A stretch of 39,551 nucleotides of DNA, from contig JANWKV010000057.1 of assembly GCA_025451195.1 (NCBI GenBank), forward strand, positions 1 to 39,551, given 5' to 3'. The DNA comes from Candidatus Microgenomates bacterium. Lineage in GTDB: Bacteria; Patescibacteriota; Microgenomatia; Levybacterales; UBA12049. The translations under genes were made by a program, and so were the position numbers. The notes under the pieces are model-generated. The model did no database searches. It had not been told where the DNA came from and saw only the letters and a program-made list of their open reading frames with translations. Of the stretch, positions 1 to 8,254 are shown in pieces (positions within the stretch are counted from its first letter, which is position 1; each line of letters opens with the position of its first letter).

Positions 1-1
1 A

Positions 2-415
2 TATCACTCGTTTCCGACTTTAAAACAATATGCAGACAAAAACCAGACGCCCGAAACACCTTCTGTATTTCATATTTATCTTCTAAATAGAGTTTTAAAA
101 GATATGTTGAAAATCGGAATTAAAAAAATCAGAAAACAAACACTTAAAAAAGCCCAGCTTTTGTATGATTTCTTTGATAAAAATCCAAACTTTAAACCTT
201 TCATAACCGATCCTGTTTTCCGTTCGCCGACCATTATTGTTCCAATCACAAACGGCAAGACAAAAATAGTCAAAAAGAAGCTGGAAAAACAAGGACTTAT
301 TGTTGGAAGCGGATATGGAGTATATAAAGAATCCCAAATCAGGATAGCCAACTTCCCCACCCACACCGAAAAAGATTTTAGAAAATTGATAACTGTTTTT
401 AAACAAGTAAAGTAA
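2..415 (+). CDS. Class V aminotransferase, C-terminal part (phosphoserine aminotransferase-like)
   Basis: The reading frame is open from the window edge, so this is the C-terminal ~137 residues of a gene starting outside; the ORF track begins only at an internal Met. The visible part contains a QTPETPSVFHIYLL-like stretch followed by RSPTIIVP and KLEKQGLIVGSGYG, the pattern of the small domain of class V (SerC/alanine-glyoxylate type) PLP aminotransferases. These transfer amino groups onto 2-oxoacids; phosphoserine aminotransferase is the closest match I recognise. The PLP lysine lies upstream of the window and cannot be checked. A GlcD-like dehydrogenase follows on the same strand, separated by a hairpin repeat. 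The class V assignment is firm; the exact substrate is inferred. Confidence 0.8.
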   Translation, partial: YHSFPTLKQYADKNQTPETPSVFHIYLLNRVLKDMLKIGIKKIRKQTLKKAQLLYDFFDKNPNFKPFITDPVFRSPTIIVPITNGKTKIVKKKLEKQGLIVGSGYGVYKESQIRIANFPTHTEKDFRKLITVFKQVK

Positions 416-428
416 TCTTTTGATTTAT

Positions 429-571
429 TCGCCAATTCGCTGTTTCGTGCATTAAAAATGAATGAACGAATCAGGGGAATTCCGCAGCCATCTCGTAGAG
501 GTGGATTGCGGAAGGGGTGAAATTACCCGATGAGTGAATGAATTTTGAGTGCACGAAACTAGATTTGGCGA
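429..571. repeat. Intergenic hairpin element, type A copy 1
   Basis: A 143-bp imperfect palindrome fills the gap between the aminotransferase and the glcD-like gene. Outer arms TCGCCAAT...ATTTGGCGA and TTTCGTGCA...TGCACGAAA pair with each other. The centre holds ATCAGGGGAATTCCGCA, a small stem-loop, then TGCGGAAGGGGTGAAATTA and CCCGAT. The centre is nearly identical to the copy at 2917-3048, whereas the arms are unrelated in sequence but self-complementary in each copy. A tail (GAGTTTTG ... TTTGTCG..ACAAAGTACA) downstream is also shared. Confidence 0.8.
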
Positions 572-639
572 GAGTTTTGCTTCTTTTGCGGAAAAAGAAG
601 AGAAAAAGATTTTTGTCGGCACAAAGTACATAAATAATT

Positions 640-2019
640 ATGAAATCAAAAATCATCCTTGAGCTTAAAAAAATAGTCGGTGAAAATTATGTTTCTGTAG
701 AAGAATCAGTTTTAATCCGCCATTCAAAAGATAAATCTTTTCATGCTCCCCAACTTCCCGATGTTGTAGTTTTCCCAAAAACCACAGAAGAAATAAGTAA
801 GATTGTAAAACTGGCAAATGCAAATGATATTCCTGTTACACCATGGGGCGCAGGATCAAGCCTTATGGGAAACTCAATTCCTGTAAAAAAAGGCATTTCT
901 CTAAGCACCGTACTTATGAATCAGGTGCTTGAGGTTATGGAAAATTCTTTTCAGGTCAGACTTCAACCGGGAGTTGTTTGTGACGATCTGAATGAATTTT
1001 TAGAAAGTTATAAATTATTCTTCCCTGCTTTTCCCGGAAGTTCAAACATGGCAACAATTGGCGGTGTTATCGCAAATAATGCCGGCGGAATGTATGCGGT
1101 AAAATACGGCGTTGTCGGAAATTGGGTAATGGAGCTGCAAGTTGTCCTCGCAGACGGAAAAATTACAAAAATAGGTTCTAGGTCTATAAAATCGGTTTCC
1201 GGATATAATCTTTTGAATCTTTTTGTGGGTTCCAGCGGCACACTGGGAATAATTACAGAGGCAGTTTTAAAACTCCTTCCTCTGCCCCAAACAAAAATGG
1301 CGGTTCTTACATCTTTCAAAAACTTAAATGACGTTGGTAACGCAATCATGGAAATTCTGGCACAAGACATAAAACCCGCAGCTTTGGAGCATATGGACCT
1401 GGATTACGTAAAACTTGTAAACGAAGCGCAAACAGAATTTAAACTTAAAGAACAGGATACTATTTTAATCGAGCTTCACGGCACGGAAAAAACACTGGAT
1501 TTTCAGATGAAGCTTTTAAAAAGAATTTGCGAGAAAAATAATGCATCTGTTTACAAAGAGTTCCGGACACCGGAAGAATGTAACAGACTTTGGGCCTGCC
1601 GTAAAGGCATAAGGCTTGCCTTTTATAAGATGTCTCCAAATATGGGGATTTTATCCGCCGAGGCAGGCGTGCCGCTTAGCTTTATCCCCCAGTTTATTAA
1701 AAAGGCAAAAGAATTGCAGACTAAATTTAATATTCCTATTTTAAATCACGGCCATGTAGGCGATGGCAACTTTCATGCATGGGCTTTGTATTCTTTGGAT
1801 GACCCAAAAAGTTTAAAACGGGCGGAAATGGTTAATGAATATCTAACCCGCTTTGCAATTAGTGTTGGCGGTACGGCAACCGGCGAGCACGGGATTGGCC
1901 TTGGAAAAAAACAGTTTTTAAAACTGGAACACCCGACAAGTCTTCCTATTATGAAAAATATTAAAAAATTACTGGACCCGAAAGGAATTCTAAACCCGGG
2001 AAAAATATTTTTTGATTAG
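640..2019 (+). CDS. FAD-binding oxidoreductase, GlcD/D-lactate dehydrogenase family
   Basis: A 459-aa flavoprotein of the vanillyl-alcohol-oxidase/GlcD family, usual length for GlcD-type subunits. The N-terminal FAD-binding domain shows PWGAGSSLMGN around residues 68-78 and GGVIANNAGG further on. The C-terminal FAD-oxidase domain shows GHVGDGNFHA and GEHGIGLGKKQF before the terminal NPGKIF motif. Family members oxidise D-2-hydroxy acids (glycolate, D-lactate, D-2-hydroxyglutarate) and pass electrons to a partner or quinone. The upstream neighbour is a phosphoserine-aminotransferase-like gene, which makes a role with D-2-hydroxyglutarate or a serine-pathway 2-hydroxyacid possible, but this is inference. 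There is no clear Shine-Dalgarno before the ATG at 640. Confidence 0.88.
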   Translation: MKSKIILELKKIVGENYVSVEESVLIRHSKDKSFHAPQLPDVVVFPKTTEEISKIVKLANANDIPVTPWGAGSSLMGNSIPVKKGISLSTVLMNQVLEVMENSFQVRLQPGVVCDDLNEFLESYKLFFPAFPGSSNMATIGGVIANNAGGMYAVKYGVVGNWVMELQVVLADGKITKIGSRSIKSVSGYNLLNLFVGSSGTLGIITEAVLKLLPLPQTKMAVLTSFKNLNDVGNAIMEILAQDIKPAALEHMDLDYVKLVNEAQTEFKLKEQDTILIELHGTEKTLDFQMKLLKRICEKNNASVYKEFRTPEECNRLWACRKGIRLAFYKMSPNMGILSAEAGVPLSFIPQFIKKAKELQTKFNIPILNHGHVGDGNFHAWALYSLDDPKSLKRAEMVNEYLTRFAISVGGTATGEHGIGLGKKQFLKLEHPTSLPIMKNIKKLLDPKGILNPGKIFFD

Positions 2020-2039
2020 AAAAATCATTCAAATTTTGA

Positions 2040-2178
2040 AGCAGGCAGATTTTTCAATTTTTGGAGCATTGAAATTCACTCGTTGGAAAAACTTTAAGCT
2101 AATAGTCGATTGGGGGGTGAATTTCACTGAGAGAGTCGGAACGAACGTCTCCCAAAAAATTGCAAAAGACAACCTGCT
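2040..2178. repeat. Intergenic hairpin element, type B copy 1
   Basis: A 139-bp palindromic element between the glcD-like and yhhQ-like genes. Outer arms AGCAGG/CCTGCT and an imperfect TTTTTCAATTTTT match pair; inner arms TGAAATTCAC and GTGAATTTCA are perfect reverse complements. The segment GTGAATTTCACT.AG...TCG..GA.CGTCT resembles the element at 4691-4822. Confidence 0.7.
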
Positions 2179-2212
2179 GAAAAAATAAAACTGAAAAAAT
2201 AAAACTAGATTC

Positions 2213-2242
2213 TTGACAGCTTCAAATTTTTCTTGATACACT
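2213..2242 (+). promoter_or_regulatory. Promoter of the yhhQ-like gene, probably leaderless
   Basis: TTGACA at 2213-2218, an 18-bp spacer and TACACT at 2237-2242. The GTG start codon lies only 6 bases beyond the -10 hexamer, so transcription should begin at or next to the start codon. No Shine-Dalgarno is visible, consistent with a leaderless mRNA. Confidence 0.65.
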
Positions 2243-2248
2243 CCAAAT

Positions 2249-2902
2249 GTGTTTAACATCAAAAAATTTGATTTCCTCGCTGCCTTCTACATTACCTGCG
2301 TAATGATTTCAGAACTCATGGGTGCAAAAACATTTCCTATTGCAAACCTTGGTTCATTTCCACTTCACGCAACTGTTGTTATTTTTATTCTTCCTTTTAT
2401 CTATGCCGCAAACGATATTATCGTAGAAGTTTACGGCAAAGCTAGGGCGCAAAGCATTGTACGCTCCAGTCTTTTTATGATTTTTTTCCTACTTTTATTC
2501 TCTTTGATCGCGACCCATTTACCTTCAGACAAGCGATTTTTACCAACAGAACCCGCATACGACACAATTTTTGGTATTTCGGCCCGTTTTTCCGCCAGCT
2601 CTCTTATTGCATTTGCTATTTCTGAATTTACCGATGTACTTATTTTTGCCAAAATGAGACAAAAATTAGGGAAAAGTAAGCTGTGGCTTAGAACCAATGT
2701 TTCAAATTTTGCTTCAGAATTTTTAGATACTGCAATTTTTATGACCTTAGCGTTTTATGCATTAAACGAACCGCTTGCTGCAAACTTTTCCTTTATCGCA
2801 ACGCTTGCGCTTCCCTACTGGCTCCTCCGCTGTTTTATGTCTATTATAGAAACCCCTCTGGTCTACATTGGAGTCAAATGGCTAAAAACTGATAATAAAT
2901 AA
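2249..2902 (+). CDS. yhhQ: Queuosine precursor transporter, YhhQ/VUT family
   Basis: A 217-aa integral membrane protein with about six hydrophobic segments. The sequence MISELMGAKTFP near the N-terminus, the charged AANDIIVEVYGKARA segment and SEFTDVLIFAKMR are characteristic of the YhhQ (DUF165/VUT) family, whose characterised members import preQ0/preQ1-type queuosine precursors. The start is GTG at 2249; the overlapping ATG at 2247 is out of frame. The window also encodes tRNA-guanine transglycosylase (tgt), so import plus insertion of a queuosine precursor is a coherent inferred pathway. The gene has its own promoter directly before the start. Confidence 0.85.
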   Translation: MFNIKKFDFLAAFYITCVMISELMGAKTFPIANLGSFPLHATVVIFILPFIYAANDIIVEVYGKARAQSIVRSSLFMIFFLLLFSLIATHLPSDKRFLPTEPAYDTIFGISARFSASSLIAFAISEFTDVLIFAKMRQKLGKSKLWLRTNVSNFASEFLDTAIFMTLAFYALNEPLAANFSFIATLALPYWLLRCFMSIIETPLVYIGVKWLKTDNK

Positions 2903-2916
2903 CCCCGTTCTCATTT

Positions 2917-3048
2917 CTTGCAATCGAACAAAGGGCGTTTAGTTTTTCTTTGTGAACGCATCAGGGGAATTCCGCACAAACTTGTTGCGGAAGGGGTGAA
3001 ATTACCCGATAAGTGAACAAAGAAAAATAGCCCGACTTCGTTTGCAAG
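2917..3048. repeat. Intergenic hairpin element, type A copy 2
   Basis: A 132-bp palindrome with arms CTTGCAA/TTGCAAG, GGGC/GCCC and TTTTTCTTTGT/ACAAAGAAAAA, and the conserved type A centre (ATCAGGGGAATTCCGCA, then TGCGGAAGGGGTGAAATTA). It is followed by GAGTTTTG and a GTACTTTGT..ACAAAGTAC hairpin, a tail also present after copy 1. Confidence 0.82.
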
Positions 3049-3106
3049 GAGTTTTGGTACTTTGTCGATACAAAGTACAATAAAAAATTGTTTTAGACAA
3101 TTGTTG

Positions 3107-3112
3107 TATAAT
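3107..3112 (+). promoter_or_regulatory. -10 element (TATAAT) of the DHFR-like gene
   Basis: A consensus TATAAT lies 8 bases before the ATG at 3121, implying a leader of only a few bases. No convincing -35 at normal spacing was found, so this is a partial promoter call. Confidence 0.45.
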
Positions 3113-3120
3113 CTCAATTA

Positions 3121-3648
3121 ATGAAAATGATCTTAGCTATGGTTTCCTCTGTTGACGGCAAAACCACCAGGTGGAACAATTCTGATCTTCATTCCTGGAC
3201 TTCAAAAGAAGATCAGGAATATTTCTCCAAACTTATTGAAGAAAATAATTGCATTATCATGGGCCGCAAAACCTATGAAGCAGCCAAAAATATGATAAAA
3301 CACCGGTCCGGAAAACTCAGGATTGTCCTTACCGGCAATCCAAAACCATTTAACCATTTATCCATTCCCGGGCAATTGGAATTTACCAACAAACCATCAA
3401 AAAAACTTATTAAAAGACTTGAAGACATGGGTTATGCAAATGCTCTTTTGGTTGGAGGAGCTACGGTAAACACTCTTTTTCTAAAAGAAAATTTAGTTGA
3501 CGAGCTTTGGTTAACTCTCGAACCTAAAATTTTAGGCAATGGCAACGGCCTTGTCGGGGAAAGCGAGCTGGATGTAAATTTACAGCTTTTGGGCTTTGAA
3601 AAATTAAACAACAGCGGGACTTTACTTTTAAAGTATAAAATTATATAA
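3121..3648 (+). CDS. Dihydrofolate reductase/RibD C-terminal family protein
   Basis: A 175-aa protein with the DHFR fold. MVSSVDGKTTR at the N-terminus, IIMGRKTYE around residues 48-56, and LLVGGATVNTLFLKENLVDE about residues 114-133 form the NADPH-binding and core strands of the RibD_C/DHFR-like family. Members reduce a pteridine, pyrimidinone or folate-like substrate with NADPH. The sequence is closer to RibD_C-type reductases than to classical FolA, and its substrate cannot be decided from sequence. Its 3' end overlaps the convergent exonuclease gene by 8 bp. Confidence 0.82.
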   Translation: MKMILAMVSSVDGKTTRWNNSDLHSWTSKEDQEYFSKLIEENNCIIMGRKTYEAAKNMIKHRSGKLRIVLTGNPKPFNHLSIPGQLEFTNKPSKKLIKRLEDMGYANALLVGGATVNTLFLKENLVDELWLTLEPKILGNGNGLVGESELDVNLQLLGFEKLNNSGTLLLKYKII

Positions 3649-4654
3649 GCTCCATCTGGTTATTATCTTTAACTTTGGAGCGAAGCCGAAAATTATTTTT
3701 TTTGTCTTCCTTAACTTCTTCCTTGTCATCTCGAGCAAAGCGAGAGATCTCATTTTTCAATTTTGATGTAAACCCCAATCTTTTTTTTAAACTATTGATA
3801 TTAAACCCGTCAAATTCTTTTAAAAATTTATCCTCTGTAAATTGCTTAACATCTCCATCCTTTAACTTTAAAGTAATTGGAGCATCCGTGTGGATTGTAG
3901 CAAGAGTTTTACACATGCTTGCCTGCTCTGCATCAGTTGCCAACCGCTCAGAAATCTTTGGGGGTAACTCCCCAATATGTTTATACAAATTTTCAAAAGA
4001 CCCGTATTTGGTAATAAGTCCACTTGCTGTTTTTGGACCAACACCTGTTACCCCCGGGTAATTATCCGAAGCATCCCCAACCAAAGCCTTATAATCAATA
4101 ACTTGTTCGGGCTTAATTCCGTATTTTTCCTCAACCGCTTTTTCATCAAAAATCACATACTTTGTAATTCCTATAAGCGGCATTAAAACTTTTGTACTTG
4201 AGTTTACTAATTGCAAAAGATCGCGGTCTCCTGTCACAATAACCGTCTCGATCTTTTCTTTTTTATCATTAATAATTAATCCTTTATCCCTCGCTTGCGT
4301 TGCAAGCGTTCCAATTAAATCATCTGCTTCATATCCATCAACCCCAAATAAAGGTATTCCAATAGTCTGGAGTGAATTCTGAAGTCTATCTACCTGAGGA
4401 AATAAATCATCTGCCATTTTTGGCCTGTTGGCATGGTATCCCGCATATAAATTCATCCTGAATGTTGGCTCTCCGCGGTCAAAACAAATTACAACGTAGT
4501 CAGGTTTTACCTCTTCAAACATTTTTATAAGCATTGCGTAAAACCCGTAAATTGCATTTGTCGGGTTTCCGTCTTTATCGGAAAATACAGGTGGGTATGC
4601 ATGGTATGCTCTATGTAAAATCGCATTTCCATCAATAATAAGCAACTTTTTCAT
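3641..4654 (-). CDS. Stand-alone 5'-3' exonuclease (PolA N-terminal domain)
   Basis: A 337-aa protein matching only the flap-nuclease domain of DNA polymerase I. LLIIDGNAILHRAYHA at the N-terminus, CFDRGEPTFR, GYEADDLIG, VTGDRDLLQL and GDASDNYPGVTGVGPKTA (metal-binding and helix-hairpin-helix regions) are all present. Family members remove RNA primers and 5' flaps during lagging-strand replication and repair. The polymerase domain is absent. After the usual end of the domain (LKKRLGF) there is a low-complexity, charged tail of about 40 residues, part of which (EISRFARDD) is encoded by a small palindromic repeat at 3727-3752. The DHFR-like gene is convergent and overlaps the last 8 bp. Confidence 0.9.
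   Translation of the reverse strand: MKKLLIIDGNAILHRAYHAYPPVFSDKDGNPTNAIYGFYAMLIKMFEEVKPDYVVICFDRGEPTFRMNLYAGYHANRPKMADDLFPQVDRLQNSLQTIGIPLFGVDGYEADDLIGTLATQARDKGLIINDKKEKIETVIVTGDRDLLQLVNSSTKVLMPLIGITKYVIFDEKAVEEKYGIKPEQVIDYKALVGDASDNYPGVTGVGPKTASGLITKYGSFENLYKHIGELPPKISERLATDAEQASMCKTLATIHTDAPITLKLKDGDVKQFTEDKFLKEFDGFNINSLKKRLGFTSKLKNEISRFARDDKEEVKEDKKNNFRLRSKVKDNNQMELI
3725..3753. repeat. Small palindromic repeat encoding the exonuclease tail
   Basis: TCATCTCGAGCAAAGCGAG followed by AGATCTCA forms a short hairpin (TCTCG/CGAGA arms). It lies in frame in the exonuclease tail and is translated on the minus strand as EISRFARDD. Similar short palindromes are dispersed in many bacterial genomes (established knowledge, recalled in general terms); only one copy is in this window. 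Confidence 0.5.
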
Positions 4655-4690
4655 TTAAGTTATTATATCAATGTGCTATTCAAGAAGCGA

Positions 4691-4822
4691 GCTGTTTATT
4701 TCTTTTTGAAAGAATTGAAATTTGCTCTTTTGATTATTTTGGAACCTAGCAAACTGAAAAGAGTGCAAATTTCACTTAGCGAATTTGGTCGATGAGCGTC
4801 TTGAGAAAAGATAATAAACAGC
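4691..4822. repeat. Intergenic hairpin element, type B copy 2
   Basis: A 132-bp palindrome between ftsH and the exonuclease gene. Outer arms GCTGTTTAT and ATAAACAGC are perfect, and inner arms GAAATTTGCTCTTTT and AAAAGAGTGCAAATTTC are nearly perfect. The inner AATTTCACT.AG segment relates it to the copy at 2040-2178. It may also act as a transcription barrier downstream of ftsH. Confidence 0.75.
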
Positions 4823-4839
4823 GAGCAATGTTACAAAAT

Positions 4840-6699
4840 CTATGTTTTCTTTGTTGTAAATGGGGATTCTTTGTTTACTTTCTCGCCAACAAGGGCTGTA
4901 AATTCCTCGCCTTCAAGTGTTTCTTTTTTCAGTAACTCTTCCGCAAGTACGTCTAGTTCTTTTCTTAAACCTTTAAGAACACGCGTTGCCTCTTTATAAC
5001 ACAAATCTACAATCCTTTTAACCTCGCCGTCTACTTTTGCCTGCATCTCAGGTGACAAATTCCTAACGTCAAACATAGTTTGCCTATCCAAATCTAAGTT
5101 AATCGGACCCAAATCACTCATTCCGTATTCGATAACCATCATTCGGGCAACCTCTGTTGCTTTCTCTATGTCGTTACTTGCTCCTGTTGTCATTTCGTTA
5201 AATATTAAATTCTCTGCCGCGCGCCCTCCCAACATAACCGCAATTTGCTCCAAAAGATGCGTTTTTGTTTCGTGACTTCTCTCAATTGGTTCCATCATGG
5301 TATGCCCCAGACTCATTCCTCTACTAACTATTGATACTCTGTGTACTGCATCCATGTGCGGCATATACCAGGAAACCATCGCGTGTCCTCCTTCGTGATA
5401 AGCTGTCATTTTTTTATCCTGATCGGATTGAAGTCTCTTTTTCTCAGGGCCCAATTTAACTTTTGTTGCCGCTTCTTCCAAATCTTTCATGTCAATTGCT
5501 TTTTTATTAAGTCTTGCCGCCAGAATTGCCGCCTCGTTTAACATGTTTTCCAAATCTGCACCAGAAAATCCTGCAGTACGCTTTGCAACCTTTTCCCAAT
5601 CCACTCCTTCTGCAAATGGTTTACCTTTCGCGTGGATTGCCAAAATTGCTTTTCGTCCTTCAACATCGGGCATATCAAGCATCACTTTTCTGTCAAACCT
5701 ACCTGGCCTTACCAAAGCCGGGTCTAAAACATCGGGTCTGTTGGTTGCCGCAATAACAATCACTTTTTCACTTGGGGTAAAACCATCCATTTCAACCAAA
5801 ATCTGGTTTAGGGTTTGTTCCCTCTCGTCATGACCTCCCATAACTCCAATTCCACGTTGTCTCCCAATTGCATCTATTTCATCAATAAAAATAATTGAAG
5901 GCTGGGCTTTTTTGGCAGTATTAAATAAATCGCGGACTCTGCTTGCCCCAACTCCAACTAGCATTTCCATAAACTCAGACCCGGCCATTGAAAAAAATGC
6001 AGTATTTGCCTCCCCCGCGGTTGCCCGGGCTAAAAGCGTTTTGCCGGTACCGGACGGCCCAACCATCAATACGCCTTTTGGAGTTCTTGCCCCCATACTT
6101 AAATATTTATCCGGGTGGCGTAAAAAATCGACAATTTCCGTCAGCTCCTGCTTTGCCTCGTCAACTCCCGCAACATCGGCAAATGAAACTTTAGGGTTGT
6201 CTTTATTAAAAAGCTTTGCGGAAGATTTACCAAATGAAAAAATATTTTCCTGGGCCCCTCTTGCCTGTCTGAATAAAAAATAGAAAAATGCAATCATTAA
6301 GACAATCGGTAAAACAGAGCCTAAAATATTAATCCAATTTGTAAGACCGCTGTCATCCTTAACAGTAACCTCAGTCTTATTAAGAGCAACGCCCGCATCT
6401 TTAAAAATACTGTAAATACTGGCACCTGCCTCTTTGGCGCTGTCTATTACCTGTCCTCCTTTTTCTGTTACTGTTAATTTTGTGTCTGTAACGACAATCT
6501 GGGAAACTTTACCTGCCTTTACATCATCAATAATTTGAGAAAGAGGCACGGTTTTTTGAACTTCAACAGACTGGTTAAGCCCGACAAACAGAAAAATCAA
6601 AAATATTACTAAAAATCCGTAAAGCAAAAGATTTTTCCATGAGAAATTAAATTTTACTTTTACAATCTTAGGTTTGTGGTTTTTTTTAGGAGCTGCCAT
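4840..6699 (-). CDS. ftsH: ATP-dependent zinc metalloprotease FtsH
   Basis: A 619-aa membrane AAA+ protease of normal family length. Two N-terminal hydrophobic segments (about residues 24-42 and 128-145) flank an external domain. Walker A GPSGTGKT, Walker [12 protein letters not shown], second region of homology [19 protein letters not shown], and the zinc protease site HEGGHA are all intact. FtsH degrades unassembled membrane proteins and short-lived regulators. The start ATG at 6699 has no obvious Shine-Dalgarno, and a TATACT hexamer lies about 10 bases upstream, so the gene may have its own near-leaderless promoter as well as read-through from trpS. Confidence 0.97.
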   Translation of the reverse strand: MAAPKKNHKPKIVKVKFNFSWKNLLLYGFLVIFLIFLFVGLNQSVEVQKTVPLSQIIDDVKAGKVSQIVVTDTKLTVTEKGGQVIDSAKEAGASIYSIFKDAGVALNKTEVTVKDDSGLTNWINILGSVLPIVLMIAFFYFLFRQARGAQENIFSFGKSSAKLFNKDNPKVSFADVAGVDEAKQELTEIVDFLRHPDKYLSMGARTPKGVLMVGPSGTGKTLLARATAGEANTAFFSMAGSEFMEMLVGVGASRVRDLFNTAKKAQPSIIFIDEIDAIGRQRGIGVMGGHDEREQTLNQILVEMDGFTPSEKVIVIAATNRPDVLDPALVRPGRFDRKVMLDMPDVEGRKAILAIHAKGKPFAEGVDWEKVAKRTAGFSGADLENMLNEAAILAARLNKKAIDMKDLEEAATKVKLGPEKKRLQSDQDKKMTAYHEGGHAMVSWYMPHMDAVHRVSIVSRGMSLGHTMMEPIERSHETKTHLLEQIAVMLGGRAAENLIFNEMTTGASNDIEKATEVARMMVIEYGMSDLGPINLDLDRQTMFDVRNLSPEMQAKVDGEVKRIVDLCYKEATRVLKGLRKELDVLAEELLKKETLEGEEFTALVGEKVNKESPFTTKKT

Positions 6700-6786
6700 G
6701 TAAGTATTTAGTATATCATACTTAGCCTTAAACTTCTTTTGTTATTTTAAGAACATTAAAAATTCAAAGTATGATGCTTTTTATTT

Positions 6787-8241
6787 TCAAATGGATAAGC
6801 CCATTTTTTCCTTGACTTCCTTCATCGTTTCTTCTGCTATTTTGAGACATTTTTCATTGCCCATTTTTAAAATCTCATCAACAATTTTTGGATGTTCTTC
6901 AAAATATTTTCTTTTTTCTTGTATGGGCTTTAACTCATCATATATTCTCTCCGAGAGAAATGCTTTCAACTCTCCATAACGTATTTTTCCATCCATATAA
7001 TCCTGTTTATATTTCTTGTGCATATCATCACGATTAAACAATGCCAACAGTACAAATAAAGTCGCAACTCCTCCTATTTTTGGCACATCTCCGCCAGTTG
7101 TTCCGGCATCTGTTGGTACCTTTGCAAGTTTTCGTTTTATTGTCTCAAAGTCATCATTTAAGTTAATAAAAGATCCCTCAACGGTTTTACTCATCTTACC
7201 TGCTCCGGTTAAGGACGGCACATATTCCCCCATTGTCTTAAATCTATATGGCTCCGGAAAAGTATCTCCATATACTTGATTAAACTTACGGGCACATTCC
7301 CTCATTACTTCCATATGAGGCTCTTGGTCTATCCCAACCGGAACCAACTCCCCTTTATACAACAAAACGTCCGCTGCCATAAGAATTGGATAATATAAAA
7401 GTGCTGTATTTACGTTTTTTGGGTATTGGGCTTTTTTATCTTTGAATGTAGGTAAATCTTCCAGAGGGGCCAACGGGTAAAGTGTTGCTAAAAGAAAAGA
7501 AAGCTCTGTATGTTGCGGCACCTGGGATTGTATTTCCAATCTGCATTTTTCAGGATCAAGCCCGGCACTTAAAAAATCCAAGATCACGCTGCGGATTGAG
7601 TCTTTTAATGTTTTTGGGTCATATGGCGTTGTCATAGCGTGTAAATCTACAACAGAAAAGGTGCAGTCATAATCATCCTGAAGCGCCAACATTCCCTTCA
7701 CAGCTCCCAAGTAATTACCCAAATGCAGTCTCCCTGTTGCCCTGACCCCTGAATAAACTCTTTTTTTACCTAGAATTGGCCTCTCGGTTACGTCAATAAT
7801 TTGCCCGTTATTTACTTTTGGCAAATCTTTGGCCTGTATTGCAAGACCAAATAATCCGTCTCCACTGCTACCATAAATTTTCCCCTGTTCTAAAACTTTT
7901 TTATCAATAAAATATTTAACTTGTAATCCAAAAAGCGGCACAAGACCATTTTTTGTGCCCAGTTCCCGCAAATCACTTTCTGATGCAAATTCCAATTGCT
8001 TGACACCAATAGCTTGTTTTAGTTTTTCTAAGTTAAATTTTGTATCTGCTCTTCGCTGTATTGCTACAATTCCTTTGTCTGTTTTATATAAGATTGTTGC
8101 CGTGGCCTGACTAAAAGTAATTTTATAAAACATCACATGAGATGGAATATCTAAAGGAAGACTCTCCGGAAGTGGAATAAGATTGTACTTTATCCCGGAT
8201 TTTTTAAGTTTATCTTCTATTAATTGTATTTTGTTTTTCAT
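6787..8241 (-). CDS. trpS: Tryptophanyl-tRNA synthetase with N-terminal YbaK-like domain
   Basis: A 484-aa protein, about 150 residues longer than a typical TrpRS. Residues ~160-484 are a complete class Ic synthetase: GRLHLGNYLG (HIGH region), PILMAADVLLY and GKMSKT (KMSKS loop). Residues ~1-150 match the YbaK/EbsC/ProX aminoacyl-tRNA deacylase fold: SQATATILYKTDKG, NLEKLKQAIG, LVPLFGL and KIYGSSGDGLFGL. YbaK proteins hydrolyse mischarged tRNAs in trans. Here the domain is fused to the synthetase, so it may edit in cis or bind tRNA. The gene is the last of the T-box-controlled trp series, which fits regulation by uncharged tRNA-Trp. Confidence 0.92.
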   Translation of the reverse strand: MKNKIQLIEDKLKKSGIKYNLIPLPESLPLDIPSHVMFYKITFSQATATILYKTDKGIVAIQRRADTKFNLEKLKQAIGVKQLEFASESDLRELGTKNGLVPLFGLQVKYFIDKKVLEQGKIYGSSGDGLFGLAIQAKDLPKVNNGQIIDVTERPILGKKRVYSGVRATGRLHLGNYLGAVKGMLALQDDYDCTFSVVDLHAMTTPYDPKTLKDSIRSVILDFLSAGLDPEKCRLEIQSQVPQHTELSFLLATLYPLAPLEDLPTFKDKKAQYPKNVNTALLYYPILMAADVLLYKGELVPVGIDQEPHMEVMRECARKFNQVYGDTFPEPYRFKTMGEYVPSLTGAGKMSKTVEGSFINLNDDFETIKRKLAKVPTDAGTTGGDVPKIGGVATLFVLLALFNRDDMHKKYKQDYMDGKIRYGELKAFLSERIYDELKPIQEKRKYFEEHPKIVDEILKMGNEKCLKIAEETMKEVKEKMGLSI

Positions 8242-8254
8242 ATTCTTAAATTTC

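Noticed and set aside
429-571. Integron attC site or a hammerhead/twister ribozyme
   Set aside because: attC sites keep conserved outer boxes, while here the outer arms vary and the centre is conserved; required ribozyme core bases were not found.
471-656. Minus-strand ORF 61 aa (and the similar 2911-3117 ORF) sharing a GNFTPSA peptide
   Set aside because: Both lie across the type A hairpin elements; the shared peptide reflects the conserved repeat centre, not a gene.
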